A program made the translations under genes and the position numbers. From Thiothrix nivea DSM 5205 (GTDB lineage Bacteria; Pseudomonadota; Gammaproteobacteria; Thiotrichales; Thiotrichaceae), in assembly GCF_000260135.1 (NCBI RefSeq), contig NZ_JH651384.1, positions 1,429,693-1,493,692 on the forward strand: a DNA stretch of 64,000 nt. Direction: 5' to 3'. Positions 56,317 to 64,000 of this stretch are shown here, piece by piece (position 1 is the stretch's first letter; each line of letters starts with the position of its first letter). The notes under the pieces were generated by a model. That model made no database searches and was not told the origin of the DNA. It saw only the letters and a program-made list of their open reading frames with translations.

Positions 56317-56619
56317 TCAGGATTTGTGCTTTCCCAACACATTGTCCAACCGTTGTTGCAATTTTTGCAATTGCTCAAGGGTTTCGGTGTCGGCAGCATG
56401 GTTGTGCTTGCTGTGCATCAGCTCGTGGGCGAGGTTGAGTGCCACCATCACGGCGATGCGGTCAGTCCCGACCACTTTGCCGGTATCGCGGATGCGGCGC
56501 ATTTCCTTATCCACCCGTTGGGCTGACGCCAACAGAGCATGTTGCTCACCTGCCGGGCAGGCAACCATGTAATCCTTGTCGAGGATGCGGATATTGACAG
56601 GCTTGATGTTTTTGTCCAT
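56317..56619 (-). CDS. zapA: Cell division protein ZapA
   Basis: 100-residue protein that bundles FtsZ filaments. N-terminal NIRILDKDYMVACPAGEQHALLASA and a C-terminal coiled coil (TLEQLQKLQQRLDNVLG). Sits between a ZapB-like gene and 6S RNA, standard context. Confidence 0.95.
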   Translation of the reverse strand: MDKNIKPVNIRILDKDYMVACPAGEQHALLASAQRVDKEMRRIRDTGKVVGTDRIAVMVALNLAHELMHSKHNHAADTETLEQLQKLQQRLDNVLGKHKS

Positions 56620-56624
56620 GTATT

Positions 56625-56858
56625 TTATGCCTCGATTGACTGGCTTTTCAGGCGATGGATCATGGCTTCAAGCTGGTTGCCGGCTTTTTCATTGCGGTTG
56701 CGCAACTCCTGGCATTCCCGCACGAGGGATTTCTCCTGTTTTTTCAACTCACTGTTTTCAGTGGCAAGTTTTTCGACCAAGCCAAGCAAACGCCCCATGC
56801 GTTCCTCGATGGCGTTGATCTGCTGTTGTAGCGTCAAATCAGGAGTTTGTGTGTTCAT
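56625..56858 (-). CDS. Small coiled-coil protein (TIGR02449-like, ZapB-type)
   Basis: 77 residues, almost all coiled coil with heptads through LEKLATENSELKKQEKSLVRECQELRNRNEKAG region. The start is ATG 56858; the frame stays open upstream but overlaps ygfB's promoter and coding DNA. Found in front of zapA in many gammaproteobacteria and likely to take part in Z-ring assembly like ZapB; homology to ZapB itself is not certain. Confidence 0.88.
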   Translation of the reverse strand: MNTQTPDLTLQQQINAIEERMGRLLGLVEKLATENSELKKQEKSLVRECQELRNRNEKAGNQLEAMIHRLKSQSIEA

Positions 56859-56932
56859 GTGACAATGGTAGTAAAGAGTGCGAAAGTAGGTCAATGCTCT
56901 CATAATAGCGTTTTGCAACAGAGGATTGTGTT

Positions 56933-57487
56933 TTGAGTGACAAGTTGCCGGATTATGTAGCGCTGGAGCGGGCGCTGGGCCATGCGGAGGTGACCCTTTC
57001 CAGCGCAGAAATTCATGGCGTATGCTGCGGAATGCTGGTGGTGAACCAAGCCGCCAGCCATGATGCATGGCTGGCCGAGGTGCTGGATGGCGACCCACGG
57101 GATTTTTACGTACAGGAGGCACGTACACTGCTGCGGGAATTGTTTACCTCCACCCGCTTGCAGTTGAATGATGCAGAAATGGGCTTCGACTTATTCCTGC
57201 CCGAAGACGATGAGTTGCCAGACCGTCTGGAAGCGATACAGGAATGGTGTCAGGGTTTCAGTTACGGCCTGACGCTGGCTGGGGTGAAGGATATGCGCAA
57301 GCTGCCCGCCGACTCGCGCGAATGGGCGCTGGATGTGGTCAATATTGGCTCTTCCGGCGAGTTCGACCTGAATGACGAGGAAGAATCCGAAAACGCATTG
57401 GCCGAAATCACCGAATACCTACGGGTTGGTGTGCTGATGATGAATGAAGAAATGCAGCCGCTGAAGGCAGCACCACAAGTGCATTAG
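56933..57487 (+). CDS. ygfB: YgfB/YecA-family (UPF0149) protein
   Basis: 184-residue acidic helical protein of the UPF0149 family, divergent from the zapA cluster as in E. coli. Markers: SAEIHGVCCGMLV and QEWCQGFSYGLTLAG. Starts with TTG at 56933 after AGAGGA. In Pseudomonas the homologue represses a programmed-lysis pathway; function here unknown. It lies 9 bases before pepP. Confidence 0.93.
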   Translation: MSDKLPDYVALERALGHAEVTLSSAEIHGVCCGMLVVNQAASHDAWLAEVLDGDPRDFYVQEARTLLRELFTSTRLQLNDAEMGFDLFLPEDDELPDRLEAIQEWCQGFSYGLTLAGVKDMRKLPADSREWALDVVNIGSSGEFDLNDEEESENALAEITEYLRVGVLMMNEEMQPLKAAPQVH

Positions 57488-57496
57488 GGGAATGAC

Positions 57497-58861
57497 ATGC
57501 AAAAACCCGTGATACCCAAAGAAGAATTTGCTGCCCGCCGCCGCCGCCTGCTCGACCGGCTGGGCAAGGACGCGATTGCGGTAGTGCCATCCGGCAGCCT
57601 TAAGGTGCGTAACCGCGACGCCGAATATCCGTTCCGTCAGGATAGCGATTTCCACTACCTAACCGGGTTTAACGAGCCGGAGGCGGTGGCTGTGTTCGCG
57701 CCAGGCAGGGAAAAAGGTGAATACGTGCTGTTCTGCCGCGAGAAAAACGACAAGGAAGAACGCTGGACAGGCATCCGCGCTGGAACCGAGGGAGCCAAAC
57801 ACTGGCACGGGGCGGACGACGCCCACCCGATCAGCGTACTCAACAAGCTGATGCCGGAACTGCTCACCGGGCGTGATCAGGTACATTACGACTTGGGTGT
57901 GAACAGCGCTTTTGACCAGCGCATCATCCAGTGGGTCAACCACTTGCGCATGAAAGCGCGTGCCGGTGTCCGCGCACCGCATTCCATCGTCATGCTCGAC
58001 CGCATCGTGCACGACATGCGCCTGTTCAAATCGGAGGCTGAAATTGCCGTCATGCGTTTCGCCGCGCAGACCTCCGCCCGCGCCCACACCCGCGCCATGC
58101 AGGTATGCCAGCCGGGTATGTACGAATACGAGGTCGAGGCGGAACTGTTGCACACCTTCCGCCAGCAGGGCATGGATACGGCCTACACCTCCATTGTCGG
58201 TGGTGGCAAAAATGCCTGTATCCTACACTACATCGAAAACCGTGATGAACTGAAGGGCGGCGACCTGCTGCTGATTGATGCCGGGGCAGAACACGAATGC
58301 TACGCCAGCGACATTACCCGTACATTCCCGGTCAATGGCAAGTTCAGCCCCGAACAGCGCGCCTTGTATCAGCTGGTACTGGATGCACAGCAAGCTGCCA
58401 TCGCCGCCGCCATCCCCGGCAATACTTGGGATCACCCCCATCAAGCAGCGGTGAAAGTGCTGGTGCAAGGCTTGCTGGAGCTGGGCATCCTCTCCGGCAC
58501 ACTGGAGGAAGTCATGCAGAAGCCGGAAGTGGCCGAAGGCGAGGAGCCGAAGGAAGAAGCCTACCGCCAGTTCTACATGCACAAGACCGGCCACTGGCTG
58601 GGTATGGACGTGCACGACGTGGGCGACTACAAGACCGGCGTTGGTGATGACGACTGGCGGGTACTGCAACCCGGCATGGTACTGACGGTGGAACCGGGGC
58701 TGTACATTTCCGAAGCCGAAGGCATCGACCCCAAATGGTGGAACATCGGCATCCGCATTGAGGACGACGTACTGGTAACAACAGATGGCAATGACGTGCT
58801 TAGCCGTGATGTGGTGAAAGAAATCAGCGCTATTGAAGCCCTGATGAAGCGACAACCTTAG
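57497..58861 (+). CDS. pepP: Xaa-Pro aminopeptidase
   Basis: Dimanganese pita-bread peptidase that removes the N-terminal residue before Pro. 454 residues. Metal ligands Asp in LLIDAGAEHECYASDITRT (two Asp), His in KTGHWLGMDVHDVG, Glu in TVEPGLYIS and Glu in GIRIEDDVLVT. A 13-residue Glu-rich insertion (AEGEEPKEEAYRQ) precedes the metal His, as in other gammaproteobacterial PepP. Follows ygfB in the usual ygfB-pepP operon. Confidence 0.96.
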   Translation: MQKPVIPKEEFAARRRRLLDRLGKDAIAVVPSGSLKVRNRDAEYPFRQDSDFHYLTGFNEPEAVAVFAPGREKGEYVLFCREKNDKEERWTGIRAGTEGAKHWHGADDAHPISVLNKLMPELLTGRDQVHYDLGVNSAFDQRIIQWVNHLRMKARAGVRAPHSIVMLDRIVHDMRLFKSEAEIAVMRFAAQTSARAHTRAMQVCQPGMYEYEVEAELLHTFRQQGMDTAYTSIVGGGKNACILHYIENRDELKGGDLLLIDAGAEHECYASDITRTFPVNGKFSPEQRALYQLVLDAQQAAIAAAIPGNTWDHPHQAAVKVLVQGLLELGILSGTLEEVMQKPEVAEGEEPKEEAYRQFYMHKTGHWLGMDVHDVGDYKTGVGDDDWRVLQPGMVLTVEPGLYISEAEGIDPKWWNIGIRIEDDVLVTTDGNDVLSRDVVKEISAIEALMKRQP

Positions 58862-58902
58862 CAGCCCATATCACGTTTTTAAGCAAGCACACCTACCATC
58901 AA

Positions 58903-58934
58903 CAGGCGGCTGGAAGCACATTCCAGCCCGTCTG
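58903..58934 (+). repeat. Strong stem-loop downstream of pepP
   Basis: CAGGCGGCTGGAA, loop GCACA, TTCCAGCCCGTCTG: 13 paired bases with one bulge and one wobble. No T tract directly after it, so it may be a Rho-assisted end or message-protecting hairpin. Confidence 0.4.
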
Positions 58935-59045
58935 CCATCCACGCCCGTTTATCTTTTGCTTATCCGCTTAATCTGCATTTTCAGCCGTAGAATACAAAAA
59001 ACTAGAAAATATATTTATAACGTATATCTACTGGAATCCAACCCC

Positions 59046-59750
59046 ATGAAAAAATTCATTGCAATTAATGCCGGGATCGCAGCCCTCGTAGGCTCCGGTA
59101 TAGCCGAAGCAGGCTACTCGCCCTATTACATCGGTGGCGCTCTCGGCAAAGGCCAGAACAACGCCAATGAAACCCAGTTTTGCCCGCCGTGCGGGGACTC
59201 CCAGTTCACCGTCAACAAAAAAAGCAGCGGCGCAACTAAAGTTCACAAAATTTACGGCGGTGCCAACCTGACCAGCACATTTTCGGTCGAAGGTGAATAC
59301 GCCAACCTCGGGGACACCTATTCACTCGACATGTACCGCCCTGAAAATGGCGTCCCCGGTGGCCGTGCCGAATTTGCCAAAGCCCGGCAAAAAACCCGGG
59401 GCATTGGCGTCAGCGCCAAGGCCAACCGCCGCGTGAGCAGGAAGACAGCCGTCTTCGGCAAAGTAGGCGCATTCGCCTGGGAAAACAAAAACAGCATGGA
59501 CTACACCAACCTTGATGGCATCAATGAAACCTACAAGACAACCGACCGGGGCATTAGCCCTACCCTGGGTGTCGGCGTCGAACACGAACTCGGCAATAAC
59601 TGGAGCGTGCGGATGGGTTGGGACCGTTACTTCAACACCGGCAAGGGCGAACAGTTCCTACATCTGGATGACAACCGGAATTTCACCGACCTGCGCAGCG
59701 TCAAAACTGATACTGACATGATCTACGTCGGCGCAACCTTCAACTTTTAA
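59046..59750 (+). CDS. Outer-membrane beta-barrel protein (OmpA-like barrel)
   Basis: 234 residues with a Sec signal (MKKFIAINAGIAALVGSGIAEA). The mature chain has alternating strands ending in YVGATFNF, with the C-terminal Phe recognised by the BAM machine; YYIGGALGKG is a typical first strand of OmpA-like eight-stranded barrels. Two Cys pairs (FCPPCGD) sit in the first loop. The ATG at 59046 sets the signal peptide; the upstream frame is AT-rich leader. Convergent with dnaQ, overlapping by 4 bases. Confidence 0.85.
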   Translation: MKKFIAINAGIAALVGSGIAEAGYSPYYIGGALGKGQNNANETQFCPPCGDSQFTVNKKSSGATKVHKIYGGANLTSTFSVEGEYANLGDTYSLDMYRPENGVPGGRAEFAKARQKTRGIGVSAKANRRVSRKTAVFGKVGAFAWENKNSMDYTNLDGINETYKTTDRGISPTLGVGVEHELGNNWSVRMGWDRYFNTGKGEQFLHLDDNRNFTDLRSVKTDTDMIYVGATFNF

Positions 59751-60475
59751 GCTTCACCGGCGAACAGGCATTTACCGGCTGATTTGGTAATGGCGGCGAC
59801 ACGTTCTGCGTGCGCCGCCAGCTCTTTTTCGCTGGCGCTGATAACACGCAAACGGCTGGTGTCGATGGCTATGCGGCGGATGCCACCTCCACCGGCGGCA
59901 GATTGGCCTGCATTTTCCGCATCCCCACCCAGCAACAGGCTGACCTGACCCCCGGTCATTGCCAGGTAAACATCTGCCAGAATCTCGGAGTCGAGCAAAG
60001 CGCCATGCAGGGTACGGTGGGCATTATTGATTTCGTAACGCTTGCATAACGCATCCAGGCTAGCCCGCTGGCCGGGGAACATCTGCCGTGCCATCACCAG
60101 CGTATCCGTCACCGAACAATAATCGGTAACCGGCTTGCTGCGCGGGTCAACCAGTTGCAGTTCATTGTTGATGAAGCCGATATCGAACGGTGCGTTATGG
60201 ATAATCAGTTCCGCCCCGTTGAGATAGGCCAGCAGGTCTTCGGCAATTTCCTCGAAACGAGGCTTGTCGGCAAGAAACTCGTTGGTGATGCCATGCACCT
60301 CAATGGCTTCGGCATCAATTTCCCGGTCAGGTTGCAGGTATTGGTGGAAATTGTTGCCGGTCAGACGGCGATTAATCATTTCCACGCAGCCGATTTCGAT
60401 GATGCGGTGGCCTTCCTTGGGATCGATACCAGTCGTTTCCGTATCGAGGATGATCTGGCGACTGTTATTGCTCAT
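59747..60475 (-). CDS. dnaQ: DNA polymerase III epsilon subunit (proofreading exonuclease)
   Basis: 3'-5' exonuclease of the replicative polymerase. 242 residues. ExoI motif [11 protein letters not shown] (Asp, Glu), Exo[14 protein letters not shown], Exo[17 protein letters not shown]. Overlaps the end of rnhA by 11 bases. The rnhA-dnaQ pair is here on one strand (they are divergent in E. coli). Confidence 0.97.
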   Translation of the reverse strand: MSNNSRQIILDTETTGIDPKEGHRIIEIGCVEMINRRLTGNNFHQYLQPDREIDAEAIEVHGITNEFLADKPRFEEIAEDLLAYLNGAELIIHNAPFDIGFINNELQLVDPRSKPVTDYCSVTDTLVMARQMFPGQRASLDALCKRYEINNAHRTLHGALLDSEILADVYLAMTGGQVSLLLGGDAENAGQSAAGGGGIRRIAIDTSRLRVISASEKELAAHAERVAAITKSAGKCLFAGEA

Positions 60476-60920
60476 ACACTTTTTTCTCGTCGATAGCTTT
60501 GTTGGCTAGCTGGTCTACCCGTTCGTTTTCGTCATGGCCGCTGTGACCCTTGACCCAGTGCCAGCTGACCTGATGCCGGGCTGCGGCTGCATCCAGACGC
60601 TGCCATAGCTCCTTGTTTTTGACCGGCTTGCCTGCGGCAGTTTTCCAACCCTTGCGTTTCCAGCCCGCCACCCACTCGGTAATGCCCTGGCGGACGTACT
60701 GGGAATCGGTGGTCAGACTTACCGCGCACGGGCGGGTCAAAGTCTCCAGTGCCTGTATCGCCGCCATCAGTTCCATCTGGTTATTGGTGGTTTCAGGCTG
60801 ATAGCCATACAACTCGCGCTCACGGCCATTGTAGCGCAATAAAGCACCCCAACCGCCCGGCCCCGGGTTCCCCCGGCAAGCGCCATCAGTAAAAATGTTA
60901 ACCACATCATTATTTGGCAT
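60465..60920 (-). CDS. rnhA: Ribonuclease HI
   Basis: Cleaves RNA in RNA-DNA hybrids. 151 residues with all four acidic residues: [34 protein letters not shown] and [10 protein letters not shown]. The 3' end overlaps dnaQ and its start overlaps the methyltransferase end. Confidence 0.97.
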   Translation of the reverse strand: MPNNDVVNIFTDGACRGNPGPGGWGALLRYNGRERELYGYQPETTNNQMELMAAIQALETLTRPCAVSLTTDSQYVRQGITEWVAGWKRKGWKTAAGKPVKNKELWQRLDAAAARHQVSWHWVKGHSGHDENERVDQLANKAIDEKKVYEQ

Positions 60921-61716
60921 TGTCTGGCTCCTGACGGGAAACGCGCCCCGCGCCCGGATTGACGATCATGCCTGGTTTCAGCAGCGGCTTGACCTTGCGT
61001 GCAGGTAACAGTGGCGTCATGTTGGAAACCTTTTTCTGCGCATGGATGATATAAACATTGCCCGTCATGAAATGGAACTTTTCCCCCAGATGATCCAACC
61101 AGCGGGTGCGCTGGAACAGGTAGTTGCCCCCCAGCACCGGACAGAAACCGGCGGAAACCGTTTCGCGCACATCAAACCCTAATACGCTCAACCAGTCACG
61201 CACACGGAAAGTCGAGTAAAAGTGGCAGGGTTGCGCATCCCAGTTATGCAGGTGGCGCAGCCGCCCTACGCCCTTGAAACTGAAGGGGTTGAAACCAACC
61301 AGGATGCAATGCCCCTCCGGCACCAGCACACGCTCAATTTCACGCAGCACCTGATGGGGTTGGCCGGTACAATCCAGTGCATGGCTGGCAATGACCAGAT
61401 CAATATTGCTGAAGGCAAACGGCAACTGTTCGGGTGTGCCGACAACGCTGCCGTTCTCACCCGCCGCCACGCCCAAGGCAATCTGGTGGGCAATCCGCGA
61501 CTCCTGTAAAAACGTGTTCTGCCCAGCCAGCACGCCGGTTTCCAGCGCGTGGTAACCAAAAATGTCCGCTGTCATCCTGCCCACCACGGACTGCACCCTC
61601 GCCAGAGCTGCCTGTCCCGCCGGGGTGGCGTACCAATCCCTGCAAACCTTGACTCCCATCGGGGGCATGGATGTTCTGGAGGCAACGTTCAGCGATTTTT
61701 CCTTGTTCAAAGACAT
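60910..61716 (-). CDS. SAM-dependent methyltransferase (YafS-like)
   Basis: 268 residues. Class I methyltransferase features: [42 protein letters not shown] region, while the first Gly-rich SAM motif is weak, as in YafS relatives. It precedes rnhA and dnaQ on one strand, the same neighbourhood as E. coli yafS. The C-terminal tail is basic (KVKPLLKPG). Substrate unknown. Confidence 0.88.
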   Translation of the reverse strand: MSLNKEKSLNVASRTSMPPMGVKVCRDWYATPAGQAALARVQSVVGRMTADIFGYHALETGVLAGQNTFLQESRIAHQIALGVAAGENGSVVGTPEQLPFAFSNIDLVIASHALDCTGQPHQVLREIERVLVPEGHCILVGFNPFSFKGVGRLRHLHNWDAQPCHFYSTFRVRDWLSVLGFDVRETVSAGFCPVLGGNYLFQRTRWLDHLGEKFHFMTGNVYIIHAQKKVSNMTPLLPARKVKPLLKPGMIVNPGAGRVSRQEPDNAK

Positions 61717-61854
61717 GAGACGTATTATATTCGCAGCAGCTTTTAAAATTAAATTAACTTATGGATAGCATGTATGCTCTCCGGCGATCCGCGCAAACAT
61801 TATAACAACGCGCCTGGATCGGGCTAAGAATAACAGGTTACTGGGGTCTAAATA

Positions 61855-63156
61855 ATGATAACAATAAGCAAGTATGCGTTCATCGCAATATCTGTTGTTG
61901 CAGTTTTCACCGGCTCAGGCTGTTCCAGCACCATTGGCAAACCTGACCAACAAACCAATACCACCGGCAGAATCCAGCATACCAAAACCAGCCAGAAAAA
62001 AGCTGTCCTGCAAAAAGCTTCCCTGCACGGCAATGCCCAGGCCAACCAATCCCAACGGCTCAGTTACAACCAGGAGCAAAAGGCCACTATCGACGAAGAT
62101 TTCGACACCTGGGAAAGGGTTTTCCACGGTTTCCAGATCAGCAACCACTACGCCCGCCATCCTCAAGTACAGCAGTTTGTCAATTACTATGGTCGTAAAC
62201 CGGGTCAGCTCAATCTCCTGTCTGAACGCGCCAGTGTCTTCCTGCACATGATTGTGCATGAAGTTGAACGCCGCGGGATGCCAACTGAAATTGCCCTGCT
62301 ACCGTTCGTGGAAAGTGCTTTTGACGCGGATGTTTTTTCCCATGCTGGCGCGGCAGGGCTGTGGCAATTCATCCCCGACACCGGCCGCCGTTATGGCCTG
62401 CAACAGGTAAAATATTACGATGCGCGTATGGATCCCTTCGCCGCCACCGGTGCTGCCCTGAGCTACCTGCAAAAACTGAACCGCGATTTCAATGGCGACT
62501 GGCTACTGTCGCTGGCCGCCTATAATTGCGGGGAAAAGCGCGTGGAGCGGGAAATCGCCCGGAACCGCGCCAAAGGCTTGCCCACTGACTTCTGGAACCT
62601 GACCAACCTGCCGAAGGAAACCCGCGAATACGTACCGCGCCTGCTGGCCTTCAAGGAACTGATCAGCAACGCACCCCGTTACGGCATTACCCTCGCCGAT
62701 ACGCCCAACCGTGCGCGGCTGGCGCAAGTGCGCATCAACAAACCGATTGACTTGCGTAAGACCGCACTGATGGCGGGGCTGGATGCAAACCACCTGGTTA
62801 ACCTGAACCCCTGCTTCCGCACCGGCATCACCACCCCGGAATATTCCAACCGGATTGTCTTGCCGCGCCGTAACGCTCAGCAACTGATCCAGATTATGGA
62901 AGCCCTGCCCGCAGCCGCCAACGACCGGGTTTACGCCAGTAAACCGTCCTCGGGTTACAACCGCCTGGCAACCACCAAAACTGGCAAAAAGTCTACCCAG
63001 GTTGCCAAGGCAAAAACCCGTACCCATACTGTCCGCCGCGGTGAAACCCTGCAAACCATTGCCCAAAAGCATGGCGTTAGCGTGCAGGCACTGATGAAAC
63101 AGAACAGTAAACGCACGTCCAGAATCCTGGTCGGTGAACGCCTGAGCATTGCCTGA
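61855..63156 (+). CDS. mltD: Membrane-bound lytic murein transglycosylase (MltD-like) with LysM
   Basis: 433-residue lipoprotein that cleaves the glycan strand of peptidoglycan. Lipobox FTGSGCSS near residue 22; transglycosylase domain at 125-260 with catalytic Glu in LLPFVESAFDADVFSHAGAAG and AYNCGEKRV; one LysM repeat at the C-terminus (HTVRRGETLQTIAQKHGVSVQALMKQN). E. coli MltD has two LysM repeats. Divergent from the methyltransferase, matching the gammaproteobacterial order. Confidence 0.93.
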   Translation: MITISKYAFIAISVVAVFTGSGCSSTIGKPDQQTNTTGRIQHTKTSQKKAVLQKASLHGNAQANQSQRLSYNQEQKATIDEDFDTWERVFHGFQISNHYARHPQVQQFVNYYGRKPGQLNLLSERASVFLHMIVHEVERRGMPTEIALLPFVESAFDADVFSHAGAAGLWQFIPDTGRRYGLQQVKYYDARMDPFAATGAALSYLQKLNRDFNGDWLLSLAAYNCGEKRVEREIARNRAKGLPTDFWNLTNLPKETREYVPRLLAFKELISNAPRYGITLADTPNRARLAQVRINKPIDLRKTALMAGLDANHLVNLNPCFRTGITTPEYSNRIVLPRRNAQQLIQIMEALPAAANDRVYASKPSSGYNRLATTKTGKKSTQVAKAKTRTHTVRRGETLQTIAQKHGVSVQALMKQNSKRTSRILVGERLSIA

Positions 63157-63178
63157 AACACTGGAGCCACCCCCACCC

Positions 63179-63808
63179 ATGAACCAACTGATTGTAATGC
63201 TTGACAAACAAATCCTGCGCCGCTTTCCGGTCAAGGCGACAAGCGTTACTTTTGGGCGGAGCAGCAAAAGCGACATTGCCCTGCCTGACCGCACCATCAG
63301 CAACCACCATGCGCGCATCACGGTGGTACGGGAAGACTGCTTTCTGGAAGATCTGGAGAGCACCAATGGCACTTACGTCAACCAGTTGCTGGTTGACCGC
63401 CACTTGCTGGAAGACGGTGACGTTATCGGGTTGGGAAAATATCAGGTCGTTTTTCGCACTGAGCTGGGGCTGGAATCACAACTGAAACGCCTCAGCCTGC
63501 ACCCGAAGCTGATGGACAGCACGCACACTGTCTGGCTTCAGGTGCTGGATGGGCGCAAAGCGGGCTACATCATCCCCCTGCTTCAGGAACGGGTGGTTCT
63601 GGGCAACCTGACGACCGGGCAACTCCTGATTGAGCCAGATTCGCAAGGGCAGTATATTATGCGCCACGTAGGCATGAACGCCCACGCCAACCGCACACTT
63701 GCCCCTGGCGACGAAATCAGGGTGGAAGATGTTACCTTCCAGTTTTGCCGGAAAGCCCCGAATGCCAACAGCGAACCCCAGCCCCCTGAGCAACCCGCAG
63801 ATACGTAG
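63179..63808 (+). CDS. FHA-domain protein
   Basis: 209 residues from ATG 63179. N-terminal FHA phosphothreonine-binding domain: TFGRSSKSDIALPDRTISNHHARI and EDLESTNGTYVN carry the conserved Gly-Arg, Ser-x-x-His and Asn-Gly. The second half (105-195) looks like a second, degenerate FHA-type beta-sandwich (GYIIPLLQERVVLGNLTTGQLLI) with a Pro-rich tail. Likely an adaptor to a Ser/Thr kinase; none is in the window. Confidence 0.88.
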   Translation: MNQLIVMLDKQILRRFPVKATSVTFGRSSKSDIALPDRTISNHHARITVVREDCFLEDLESTNGTYVNQLLVDRHLLEDGDVIGLGKYQVVFRTELGLESQLKRLSLHPKLMDSTHTVWLQVLDGRKAGYIIPLLQERVVLGNLTTGQLLIEPDSQGQYIMRHVGMNAHANRTLAPGDEIRVEDVTFQFCRKAPNANSEPQPPEQPADT

Positions 63809-64000
63809 CACCATCCGCCGACAACGGGCAAGCTTGCCCCATCATGAACAACAGTACCGTTCCCGCAGGGCGGCTGGCCATATCGGCTCCCAGGCGCTGT
63901 TCCGTAACGCACGCCATATTGCCCTCTACCTGCCGGTCAAAGGCGAAGCAGACCCGACTTTCCTACGCAAGCTGGCACACCCCCGCCAACAATTGTATTT
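63762..64000 (+). CDS. fau: 5-formyltetrahydrofolate cyclo-ligase (partial, 3' end outside)
   Basis: About 79 residues from ATG 63762 to the window edge. RSTIRRQRASLPHHEQ and IALYLPVKGEADPTFL match the N-terminus of 5-FCL, which converts 5-formyl-THF to 5,10-methenyl-THF using ATP. The start overlaps the FHA gene by 47 bases; GGAAAG lies upstream. In E. coli this gene follows 6S RNA; here it is 7.5 kb away. Confidence 0.8.
   Translation, partial: MPTANPSPLSNPQIRSTIRRQRASLPHHEQQYRSRRAAGHIGSQALFRNARHIALYLPVKGEADPTFLRKLAHPRQQLY

Overview
The window looks like a chromosomal segment of a sulfur-oxidising type gammaproteobacterium, most like Thiothrix and relatives. This rests on gene content and order (ftsH-rlmE-yhbY, accA-tilS-tadA, zapA-6S RNA, methyltransferase-rnhA-dnaQ-mltD) together with sulfur-related genes: a TauE/SafE exporter, a periplasmic DsrE-family protein and a short CbiX chelatase. 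The genus is an inference; no rRNA gene is present.

Layout. 1-5.1 kb: housekeeping (ftsH partial, rlmE, yhbY), an L,D-transpeptidase lipoprotein, a candidate structured small RNA and a cupin/Sel1 fusion. 5.2-17.2 kb: a signalling island with a hybrid kinase, two LuxR-type response regulators, two paralogous PDZ/7TM sensor kinases, a TauE exporter, a GFA-family zinc protein, a periplasmic thioredoxin-like protein and an ISAzo13-like insertion sequence. Three promoter regions here share an 18-bp palindrome set just upstream of the -35 position, so they may form one regulon. The two paralogous kinases have opposite defects: one lacks the phospho-accepting His, the other lacks the ATP-binding motifs. 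17.2-23.7 kb: prfC, a brnA antitoxin with a deleted brnT remnant, and a giant SNF2 helicase. 23.9-25.3 kb: two related harpin-like proteins, one ending in an M91-like zinc protease motif. 25.3-35.4 kb: fadE, a YiiX-like protein, corA, an Aas-like fusion, an intact IS701-like element and a small coupled operon.

35.6-38.5 kb holds a TIR-STAND-FGE protein of the kind linked to phage defence, with a mobile repeat inserted in frame. 38.6-51.8 kb is mainly core metabolism and RNA modification (parE, tadA, tilS, accA, fpr), broken by a transglutaminase-elicitor homologue. 52-54.2 kb encodes a heme peroxidase with a harpin-like, tandem-repeat N-terminus. 54-64 kb returns to conserved genes (cbiX, 6S RNA, zapA, ygfB, pepP, dnaQ, rnhA, mltD, FHA protein, partial fau).

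Themes. Four proteins without recognisable Sec signals (two harpin-like proteins, a transglutaminase elicitor and the peroxidase) resemble secreted effectors or elicitors of plant-associated microbes, yet no secretion system is encoded in the window. The complementary kinases with their shared operators are the best candidate for an undescribed regulatory system.
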